This document shows positions 1-4,714 of a DNA stretch of 6,665 bases, in pieces. The translations under genes were made by a program, and so were the position numbers. Origin of the DNA: Pyramidobacter sp. Its GTDB lineage: Bacteria; Synergistota; Synergistia; Synergistales; Dethiosulfovibrionaceae. The number at the start of each line of letters is the position of its first letter. Position 1 is the stretch's first letter. A model generated the notes under the pieces. That model worked only from the letters and a program-made list of their open reading frames with translations. It was not told where the DNA came from and did not search any database. The stretch lies in NCBI GenBank assembly GCA_016286835.1, contig JAEEUD010000109.1:1-6665 (forward strand), given 5' to 3'.

Positions 1-378
1 CGCAGCGAGGATACCGAGCGCAAAACCGAGCACTCCTGACAATATCCACGCCGCAGCCATCAGCAGCAGCGACGCCTTAAAACGTTCTTTCAACACGCTC
101 GTCACGGGGATGTGATACGTGATGGACTGTCCCAGATCGCCGCGCAGGGCGCCTTTTGCCCACTTCATGTAGCGTTCCGCCGCCGGCCGGTTCAGATCCC
201 ACTGTTCCTCGATATGGGCACGCTGAGCATCGGAGACGTTGACCTCGCCGAGAAAGGCATCGACAGCGTTCATCGGCGAAGCGGTGATCAGCCAGAAGCT
301 GAGCGCCGTCGCCGAAACGACGAGCAGCAGGAGACGCCCGAGCGAGCCGGAAAAATATTTTAAAAGCCCTCTGTTCAC
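1..378 (-). CDS. ABC transporter permease, DppB/OppB type (N-terminal 126 residues, runs off the left edge)
   Basis: This is the amino-terminal part of an inner-membrane permease of the peptide/nickel ABC importer class. It forms half of the translocation channel for the substrate delivered by the binding protein encoded just upstream. A first hydrophobic segment lies at about residues 12-32 and a second begins at about 102 and continues off the window. Between them is the typical periplasmic stretch of DppB/OppB proteins: a SP-N-AVDAFLG segment, a WDLNRPAAERYMKW segment and the GDLGQSI motif at about residues 80-86. I chose the GTG at 378 because it is in frame with this conserved sequence and is preceded by a purine-rich GAAAGGGTGAG. 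A GTG at 391 opens a different frame that carries no permease sequence. The gene starts 82 bp after the binding-protein stop, past a hairpin terminator, and is probably the second gene of a B12-regulated operon. The family is clear; the substrate is not readable from this fragment. Confidence 0.9.
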   Translation of the reverse strand, partial: MNRGLLKYFSGSLGRLLLLVVSATALSFWLITASPMNAVDAFLGEVNVSDAQRAHIEEQWDLNRPAAERYMKWAKGALRGDLGQSITYHIPVTSVLKERFKASLLLMAAAWILSGVLGFALGILAA

Positions 379-400
379 AGGTGTTTCTCACCCTTTCGGT

Positions 401-439
401 ATTTCAGAAAAGGCCCCGCTCATTCGCTGAACGGGGCCT
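401..439 (-). terminator. Intergenic hairpin with T-tract: terminator or attenuator between binding protein and permease
   Basis: On the minus strand, AGGCCCCGTTCA and TGAGCGGGGCCT (439-411) form a 12-bp stem with one G-T wobble and a GCGAA loop. TTTTCTGAAAT follows, its first T being the last base of the stem. It lies 22 nt after the binding-protein stop and ends before the permease start. On the plus strand there is no T-rich tail, so it works leftward. Such intra-operon terminators commonly leave the binding protein more abundant than the membrane subunits, and may also protect the mRNA 3' end. That role is inferred. Confidence 0.75.
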
Positions 440-460
440 GATAATATGACGCAGTATTGA

Positions 461-1999
461 CTAGTCGGCCCAGGACCAGAGGTTCAGGTTCTCCATGATG
501 GACAGGCCCTGATTCTTGACGGGGACCTTGCCCAGCGGCGGGATGACCAGATGCTCGTTCACCAGATAGCAGTTCTGCGGACGAGAGATGTAGAGGAACG
601 GCACACTCTCGGAGGCCAAGGTCTCCGCCTCCTGCCACATCTTCTCCAAGGCAGCGCGGTCAGTCGAGGCGAGCGCCTTGTCGATCAGCTCGTCAACTTT
701 CGGATTGCTGAACGAAGGCGGATTGCCGATCACACCCTTGTTGATCTGCGACGAATGATAGTAGAGATAGAAGTCCGAAGGGCTGGGAGCACCGACAATC
801 CAGCAGGTGGGCGTGGCGCGCGCCTTGCGGCACTCGGCCCAGGGGGCGGACTTGGCATTGATCTTGATGCCGAGAGCCTTGACGTTGTCGGCCAGGGCGA
901 CGACCGTGTTGTAGCGGGCCATGTCGTTCGAACGGCCGGTCACGGTGAATTCGGCACGAACGCCATCTTTCACGCGCACGCCGTCGGAGCCGACTTTCCA
1001 GCCGGCCTCGTCAAGCAGTTTTTTCGCCTCTTCGACGCGGTTGTCCTCAAAAGCGATGCGAGCCGTCCAGGGCAGCGTGTCGCCGCCGATGGAATACGCA
1101 GGCTTGCCCATGCCGTTGAGGGCGCGCTCGACCAGCTCGGCGCGGTTGATGCCGATGTTCAGCGCCTTGCGCACAGCCGGGTCGCAGGTGACGTTGTTGC
1201 CCACCTTCGAGCCGTCGGCAAGCGTCGCCTCGGGGATCACGGGCAGGTTGACGGCCAGCGCGCCGAGCACGTCGAGCGCCATCAGCTTCATGCCCTTGAC
1301 AGGCGTATGCGCGTACTCCGACTCGACATAGACGAAATCGAGCTGTCCCGACTGCGCGGCCGCGAGCGCGGCGTCCTCATCGACCTTCAGGATCGTGACG
1401 CGCTTGAAAGGCGACTTGGGGCCGTAATAATGCTCGTTGGGAGCGAGGATCAGCTGCTGCCCCTTCTGGAAATCGACGATCTTCCACGCGCCGGAGCACA
1501 GCGGATTGTCGCCGTAGCCTTCCTTATACGCATGGGCCGGCACGATGCCGACAAAGCTGACGATATAGGGGAACAGCGACCAGGGCTTGCTCAGCTTGAA
1601 CTCGACGGTGTAGTCGTCGAGCGCCTTCACGCTCTCCATCGCCGAGAGGTCGGCGGCCGAAGCCTTCGATTTGGCTGTCTCGAACGTGAAGACGACGTCC
1701 TTTGCCGTCAGCGGCGCACCGTCGGCGAACTTGGCGTCCTTGCGGATCTCATAGGTATAGACCGCACCGCCCTCGCCGACCTTCTCCGAAGTGGCCAGGT
1801 CAAGCTCCAGCTTGTTGTCCGCGCCGACTTTGACCAGATGGCAGTGGAAGATGTCCGGTCCCCACACGCCGTGGCCAGTCGTCGGGTCGAACTTGCCCGC
1901 CACCATGTTGACGCCGGTCGAGATGACGATCTCGTCCTTCGCCGCCGCGCAGCCGCACAGCGCGGAACAGGCCAGCAAAACTGCCAAAAACTTTTTCAT
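461..1999 (-). CDS. Extracellular solute-binding protein, family 5 (peptide/nickel/opine ABC importer)
   Basis: This 512-residue secreted receptor captures a small substrate outside the membrane and passes it to an ABC permease. Residues 1-20 are an export signal: positive MKK, a hydrophobic LAVLLACSAL core, then CGCAAA. LCGC around residue 17 could be an unusual lipobox, giving a lipoprotein, or signal peptidase I could cut after CAAA. The family-5 signature is clear: YTYEIRKDAKFADG at 81-94 followed by PLTAKDVVFTFE, then DYTVEFKLSKPWS near 129-141, and NPKVDELIDKAL near the C-terminus. The early FDPTTGHGVWGPDIF segment (37-51), with HCH at 52-54, resembles the NikA/CntA-like branch more than classic OppA; this subfamily call is from memory. 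I chose ATG 1999 because MKK begins a signal peptide and GGAGGAGAGG lies just upstream. The in-frame extension toward 2179 would run through the terminator hairpin. A cobalamin riboswitch precedes the gene and a permease follows. The substrate is unproven; cobalt, nickel, a metallophore complex or a corrinoid precursor all fit the regulation. Confidence 0.9.
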   Translation of the reverse strand: MKKFLAVLLACSALCGCAAAKDEIVISTGVNMVAGKFDPTTGHGVWGPDIFHCHLVKVGADNKLELDLATSEKVGEGGAVYTYEIRKDAKFADGAPLTAKDVVFTFETAKSKASAADLSAMESVKALDDYTVEFKLSKPWSLFPYIVSFVGIVPAHAYKEGYGDNPLCSGAWKIVDFQKGQQLILAPNEHYYGPKSPFKRVTILKVDEDAALAAAQSGQLDFVYVESEYAHTPVKGMKLMALDVLGALAVNLPVIPEATLADGSKVGNNVTCDPAVRKALNIGINRAELVERALNGMGKPAYSIGGDTLPWTARIAFEDNRVEEAKKLLDEAGWKVGSDGVRVKDGVRAEFTVTGRSNDMARYNTVVALADNVKALGIKINAKSAPWAECRKARATPTCWIVGAPSPSDFYLYYHSSQINKGVIGNPPSFSNPKVDELIDKALASTDRAALEKMWQEAETLASESVPFLYISRPQNCYLVNEHLVIPPLGKVPVKNQGLSIMENLNLWSWAD

Positions 2000-2010
2000 T
2001 TCAATCCTCT

Positions 2011-2017
2011 CCTCCAT
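2011..2017 (-). promoter_or_regulatory. Ribosome-binding site that fixes the binding-protein start
   Basis: On the minus strand the sequence reads ATGGAGGAGAGGATTGAA directly before the ATG at 1999. The GGAGG/GAGAGG run is the obvious Shine-Dalgarno. It overlaps the alternative in-frame ATG a few codons upstream, so initiation at that upstream ATG is unlikely. Confidence 0.7.
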
Positions 2018-2033
2018 TGCTGTCGCGAAATAT

Positions 2034-2051
2034 CTTCCGCTCACGCAGAAG
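2034..2051 (-). other. Small leader hairpin upstream of the binding-protein start
   Basis: On the minus strand, CTTCTGC and GCGGAAG can pair as 7 bp (one G-T) around a GTGA tetraloop. The hairpin lies in the 5' leader between the riboswitch terminator and the ribosome-binding site. It has no T-tract, so it is not a terminator. It might stabilise the processed mRNA or be incidental. Confidence 0.3.
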
Positions 2052-2097
2052 AATGAAACCCTTTGTCGTACGCACAGCCGGCAGGAGTATCGCGCGG

Positions 2098-2139
2098 AAA
2101 GAAAAAGCGCCGGCTTTCCGTTTGTCGGAAAACCGGCGC
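2098..2139 (-). terminator. Intrinsic terminator, expression platform of the cobalamin riboswitch
   Basis: On the minus strand GCGCCGG (2139-2133) pairs with CCGGCGC (2113-2107). After one mismatch the stem continues as TTTCCG/CGGAAA around a 5-nt loop, giving a 13-bp GC-rich stem followed at once by TTTTTCTTT. The plus-strand flank has no comparable T-run, so it acts leftward. It lies 55 nt after the riboswitch aptamer and about 107 nt before the binding-protein start. B12 binding would be expected to favour this terminator and shut off the transporter. It could also stop read-through from the asparaginase-like gene. Confidence 0.88.
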
Positions 2140-2155
2140 ATCCGTTTTCATGCGC
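2136..2155 (-). promoter_or_regulatory. Possible antiterminator hairpin competing with the riboswitch terminator
   Basis: GCGCAT (2155-2150 on the minus strand) can pair perfectly with ATGCGC (2141-2136) across an 8-nt loop. The second arm shares four bases (2139-2136) with the 5' arm of the terminator stem, so the two hairpins are mutually exclusive. The stem is short, and its direct link to the aptamer is not obvious, so this is a candidate only. Confidence 0.35.
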
Positions 2156-2193
2156 GAGTGAACGCAGCGTTCGTGGCAAAACGTGCGTGCATG

Positions 2194-2423
2194 CGAAAAT
2201 GTGTAAGTCTCCTGACTTGCGCTCTGAAAAAGGCTCGCCTTTTTCGCGTCCATGCCTGCCTTCCCACGGTAAACCGCAGTGACGGACTTTCGTCCCGACG
2301 TTCTCTCAATAAAGAACGCTTCGGCATGGCCTTGCGCTTACAGTGCCGGCCGCGCGGGGATTCTCACCCCATTCCATCTACACCGTCTTCATGGTACTGC
2401 ACGAAAAACGGTGACACATTTCG
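2194..2423 (-). ncRNA. Cobalamin (B12) riboswitch aptamer
   Basis: This is a leader RNA element that binds a cobalamin and controls the downstream transporter gene. Read on the minus strand in order: CGAAATGTGT at 2423-2414 opens the P1 stem and pairs with ACACATTTTCG at 2204-2194, with one extra T. GGAATGGGGTGAGAATCCCC (about 2376-2357) is the conserved core. GGCACTGTAAGCG (2347-2335) follows, then two variable hairpins: GTTCT/AGAAC and GGAC-GAAA-GTCC. The 3' half carries GTCACTGCGG (2283-2274) and GTGGGAAGGC. A P13-like hairpin AAAAAGG-CGAG-CCTTTTT follows, and then the B12 box AAGTCAGGAGACTTAC (2218-2203). The order and spacing match the known cobalamin riboswitch family (compare E. coli btuB). 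A promoter starts just upstream and an intrinsic terminator lies downstream, so control is probably by transcription termination. No covariance-model score could be computed, but the set of matched elements is unlikely by chance. Confidence 0.93.
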
Positions 2424-2436
2424 TTTGTTTGTGGTT

Positions 2437-2465
2437 ATTGTAGCGTAATTTCCCGTCAAAATCAA
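2437..2465 (-). promoter_or_regulatory. Sigma-70 type promoter for the riboswitch-transporter operon
   Basis: On the minus strand, TTGATT (2465-2460) and TACAAT (2442-2437) are separated by 17 bp. Transcription would start near 2430, only a few bases before the riboswitch P1 stem at 2423. The promoter sits 25 bp past the stop of the asparaginase-like gene, so the transporter need not depend on that upstream transcript. A TTGACG at 2459-2454 gives a spacing of only 11 and is the poorer choice. Confidence 0.65.
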
Positions 2466-2490
2466 CAGAAACTATGGAGCAGTCGTCCGT

Positions 2491-3477
2491 TCAGCGATTG
2501 AGCAGATAGTTTTGCAGGTCCTCGCCTTTCAGCCCCGCGCCGATGCCGACGGCCAGCTTGATCCTCGCCTGCACGGGAGTAAGAGGACCGCCGTTCATCA
2601 CGCCGATCTCCGCGAGTTTGGCGAACGAGCCCTCGAACACCTGTCCGTCGAGCACGCAACCGCGAGAGCAGCGGGAGACGGCGACAACAGGAACGTCGTC
2701 GCGGACGAGCGACTTGATGAACGCCATCCAGGCAGGATAGACGTTGCCTCCGCCGAATCCAGCGATTACGAGGCCGTCTATGCTTTTTTCGCTTTCAGCC
2801 AGCATCTGTAAAAGGCGTTCCCCGCCGCCAAGCGTGGCATAAAGCAGCTCAACGTTGCGCGCGGGCGTGAACGGCGTGTCGAAAACGCGGCTGCGCCTCG
2901 CCGTCTGCCAGAGGATGACATGTTCGCCGAAAACGTTGCCGACTGCGCCGCGGAACGTTCCGTCATAGCCGCAGCGGCCGTAATTCGCCACTTCCACGGC
3001 ATCACAGGCGGCGAAAAGCTGTCCGCCGGAGCAGATGAGTACGCCCTGCCCCCACGTTTCGCGAGCCGCTGCCGCGGTCAAAGCCTCGCGAAGCACAAGC
3101 GCCGGTTCACCGCCGTGTTCGTCGGGGGGCGTCAGCGTGGCGGCAAAAATCAGCGGCTGCGGATAGATCCAGAGCAGGTCAGCCAGATAGGCCATCTCTT
3201 CGATCGCGTCGGCTCCGCAGGCGACAACGACGGCAGACGCGCCGCCGGTGACCTGTTTGCTGAGCAGATCGACCAGATCGGCAGCCATGCGCATGGAATA
3301 ATGGCTGCTGGGCTGGTGGCTCCAGTCGACGATCTTGACTTTTTCCGATAATTCTTCGGGAAGCCAGGAGTGGATGCGCGCCTCGTCAAGCTCTTTCTGT
3401 ACGGACGTCATCGTGCCGGACGCACGCATCGTCAGCTCGCCGCCGGCGATGACGAGCGTGATGTCGGGGGCGGCCAT
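2491..3477 (-). CDS. Asparaginase-fold protein lacking the canonical catalytic residues
   Basis: This 328-residue protein has the two-domain L-asparaginase (type I/II) architecture. DITLVIAGGELTM at 5-17 sits where the family has ITILATGGTIA. ACGADAIEEMA at 86-96 sits where it has HGTDTMEETA, and VEVANYGRCGY at 161-171 where it has FKSVNYGPLGY. The C-terminal IAGFGGGNVYPAW (238-250) and PVVAVSRC (263-270) are well kept. By this alignment the nucleophile Thr is Glu14, the second Thr is Ala89 and the catalytic Lys is Glu162, while Asp90 and a Ser-Ser near 57-58 remain. It therefore probably does not hydrolyse asparagine in the usual way; it may bind a ligand or use other chemistry. No signal peptide is visible, so it is likely cytoplasmic. 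I chose ATG 3477, which starts one base after the LUD stop (3479), implying translational coupling. A TTG at 3504 would add nine residues but overlap the LUD gene. An automatic annotation would probably read asparaginase. Confidence 0.85.
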   Translation of the reverse strand: MAAPDITLVIAGGELTMRASGTMTSVQKELDEARIHSWLPEELSEKVKIVDWSHQPSSHYSMRMAADLVDLLSKQVTGGASAVVVACGADAIEEMAYLADLLWIYPQPLIFAATLTPPDEHGGEPALVLREALTAAAARETWGQGVLICSGGQLFAACDAVEVANYGRCGYDGTFRGAVGNVFGEHVILWQTARRSRVFDTPFTPARNVELLYATLGGGERLLQMLAESEKSIDGLVIAGFGGGNVYPAWMAFIKSLVRDDVPVVAVSRCSRGCVLDGQVFEGSFAKLAEIGVMNGGPLTPVQARIKLAVGIGAGLKGEDLQNYLLNR

Positions 3478-3478
3478 G

Positions 3479-4153
3479 CTAATACCCCAACGGCTCGCCG
3501 ACAAGGATCACATATGACTTTTTACCGGATGGCATCGTCGGCGCCTGTTCGGTGATGAGCACGGCGCGGCACAGGCTGGCCGGGCTGACGCAGCCGTTTT
3601 TCGCGTGGCAGCCCGTGACGGCGCAGGGCGTTTTACATCCCAGACGCAGTGCGTTGGGCGGCGTGGCGCACTCGCGCACGCGCGCGATCGCGCTTTCGAT
3701 GTCGGGGCAGACTTTGTTCATGCTGACGACAAAGATGCGGTCGCCGCGGCTCCAGCACATGGCGGCGACGCGGTTGCCCGAACCGTCGATATTGACGAGC
3801 ACGCCTTCTTTTGTGATGGCGTTGGAACTGACGAGCAGCGCGTCGCAGTTCATCTCCTCGAAGCGCGCCTCGTCGCGCTGCTGCGGCGTGAACGAAGGAT
3901 CCCAGTGATGGACGACGCGATTGCCGCGGGCGACAAGCGCATCGACCGCCCCCAGCTCGCGGATCGTCACCGTGCCGGGGATGCCCACGCTTGCGCCCTC
4001 AGGGATCAGCTCAAGGACTTTGGCAAGCGCTTCTTCTGCCGTTTCGCAGTAAAACGGAACATGGCCGCGCCGGGCCAGTTCCTTGCTCATCGTCTCGGCA
4101 AGATTCCGATAGTTGTTCAATACGGCCTTGCTCATCGGAGTTTCTTTTTTCAT
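3479..4153 (-). CDS. LUD-domain protein (LutC/YkgG-like, DUF162)
   Basis: This 224-residue protein belongs to the LUD family, whose best-known members (LutB, LutC) take part in L-lactate oxidation. Stand-alone copies such as this are common in anaerobes and have no settled function. The fold shows in SVGIPGTVTIRELGAVDAL (55-73), in the diagnostic NAITKEGVLVNIDGSGNRVA (111-130) and in IFVVSMNKVCPDIESAI (140-156). A C-terminal cysteine cluster, TPC at 175-177, GC at 181-182, C188 and C195, could hold metal or a disulfide. I chose ATG 4153 because GGAGG lies 5 nt upstream. The ATG at 4165 overlaps that site, and the ATG at 4135 has no ribosome-binding site. The protein has no signal peptide. It is the first gene of a two-gene unit with the asparaginase-like gene, and is divergent from ylxM. 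No lutA or lutB partners are in the window, so a lactate role is doubtful. Confidence 0.88.
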   Translation of the reverse strand: MKKETPMSKAVLNNYRNLAETMSKELARRGHVPFYCETAEEALAKVLELIPEGASVGIPGTVTIRELGAVDALVARGNRVVHHWDPSFTPQQRDEARFEEMNCDALLVSSNAITKEGVLVNIDGSGNRVAAMCWSRGDRIFVVSMNKVCPDIESAIARVRECATPPNALRLGCKTPCAVTGCHAKNGCVSPASLCRAVLITEQAPTMPSGKKSYVILVGEPLGY

Positions 4154-4255
4154 GGAGACCTCCATCGTTGGATCCGTGCCGTCTTCGGATGTTCGCCCCG
4201 GACAGGAAACACGGACAGATTAAGAAGATAATATACAAATAATTTTACAATTTTT

Positions 4256-4284
4256 ATTCTACCACGACTTTCCGGAAAAAACAA
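4256..4284 (-). promoter_or_regulatory. Candidate promoter for the LUD/asparaginase-like pair
   Basis: On the minus strand TTGTTT (4284-4279) and TAGAAT (4261-4256) are 17 bp apart, giving a leader of about 95 nt that is very A/T rich. The -35 box matches consensus at only three positions, so this is a weak call. It is the best-spaced pair I found in the divergent gap. Confidence 0.35.
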
Positions 4285-4292
4285 ATCACCCC

Positions 4293-4312
4293 GTCAAGCG
4301 AAAATACTTGAC
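4293..4312. repeat. Inverted repeat GTCAAG-N8-CTTGAC overlapping the ylxM -35 box
   Basis: GTCAAG at 4293-4298 and CTTGAC at 4307-4312 form a perfect 6-bp inverted repeat with an 8-bp spacer. The right arm is part of the -35 element TTGACA at 4308-4313. It could be an operator, or the left arm could be the remnant of a divergent -35 (TTGACG on the minus strand), although no -10 box follows at the right distance. Chance is possible. Confidence 0.35.
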
Positions 4313-4336
4313 ACCCTCGCAAACGTCGTCTATAAT
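4308..4336 (+). promoter_or_regulatory. Consensus sigma-70 promoter of the ylxM-ffh-rpsP-khpA operon
   Basis: TTGACA at 4308-4313 and TATAAT at 4331-4336 match consensus at all twelve positions with the optimal 17-bp spacing. Transcription should start near 4343, giving a leader of about 24 nt that carries AAAGGAGTGA (4351-4360) in front of ylxM. A strong constitutive promoter suits SRP and ribosomal protein genes. Confidence 0.92.
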
Positions 4337-4366
4337 GCCAAAGTCGCAAAAAAGGAGTGACCCGTC

Positions 4367-4714
4367 ATGAGCGAACAGGAAGTTCTCGAGCGCCGAATCC
4401 GCGTCTCACGCCTGTACGATCTCTACGGTCCGCTCCTCACGGAACGACAGCGCCGCGTATACGAACTGCGCGAACTCGACGACCTGTCGCTGTCCGAGAT
4501 CTCTGACGAGCTCTCGATCAGCCGCCAGGGCGTGTCCGACCAGCTCAGCCGCGTGCGCGAACGCCTTGAGGAGATCGAAAGCCTGCTTGGTATGCTGAGA
4601 CGCTTTGACTTCATCGAAAAAGAAGCGGAGCGCATCGCGCAGGGCGAAAATCCACAGGTGCACGCATCCCGTATCGCCGAAGCGTGCCGCGGAAGGACGA
4701 TGAACGATGTTTGA
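4367..4714 (+). CDS. ylxM: YlxM family (UPF0122) helix-turn-helix protein, SRP-associated
   Basis: This 115-residue cytoplasmic protein belongs to a family encoded next to ffh and thought to act with the signal recognition particle; in streptococci it is reported to modulate SRP GTPase activity. The family hallmark is a sigma-factor-region-4-like helix-turn-helix: YGPLLTERQRRVYELRE at about residues 20-36, then LSLSEISDELSISRQGVSDQLSR at about 40-62. A charged helical tail RERLEEIESLLGML follows. Its length is near the family norm of about 110. The ATG at 4367 is preceded by AGGAG with a 9-nt gap. Its TGA (4712-4714) overlaps the ffh start by 8 bp, so the two are probably translationally coupled. 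The fold looks DNA-binding, but the conserved linkage argues for the SRP role and not for a transcription factor. Confidence 0.93.
   Translation: MSEQEVLERRIRVSRLYDLYGPLLTERQRRVYELRELDDLSLSEISDELSISRQGVSDQLSRVRERLEEIESLLGMLRRFDFIEKEAERIAQGENPQVHASRIAEACRGRTMNDV

Noticed and set aside
551..2056. 501-codon open frame on the plus strand
   Set aside because: It is antisense to the binding-protein gene, rich in Arg/Asp/His repeats as expected for a GC-rich shadow frame, and shows no family motif.
2000..2179. A 60-residue N-terminal extension of the binding protein in the same frame
   Set aside because: It would run through the riboswitch terminator hairpin, has no ribosome-binding site and would bury the MKK signal peptide. 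The GGAGG just before 1999 fixes the start.
2107..2423. Coding gene in the 2000-2490 gap
   Set aside because: Small frames there are short, lack ribosome-binding sites and are explained by the riboswitch and terminator structure.
2437..2459. TTGACG at 2459-2454 as -35 for the riboswitch promoter
   Set aside because: The spacing to TACAAT is only 11 bp; TTGATT at 2465-2460 gives 17 bp.
3477..3504. TTG start at 3504 for the asparaginase-like gene
   Set aside because: It overlaps the LUD reading frame and adds residues not seen at the start of the family; ATG 3477 directly precedes the first beta strand.
4280..4297. TTGACG on the minus strand (4297-4292) as -35 of the LUD promoter
   Set aside because: No -10-like sequence follows at 16-18 bp.
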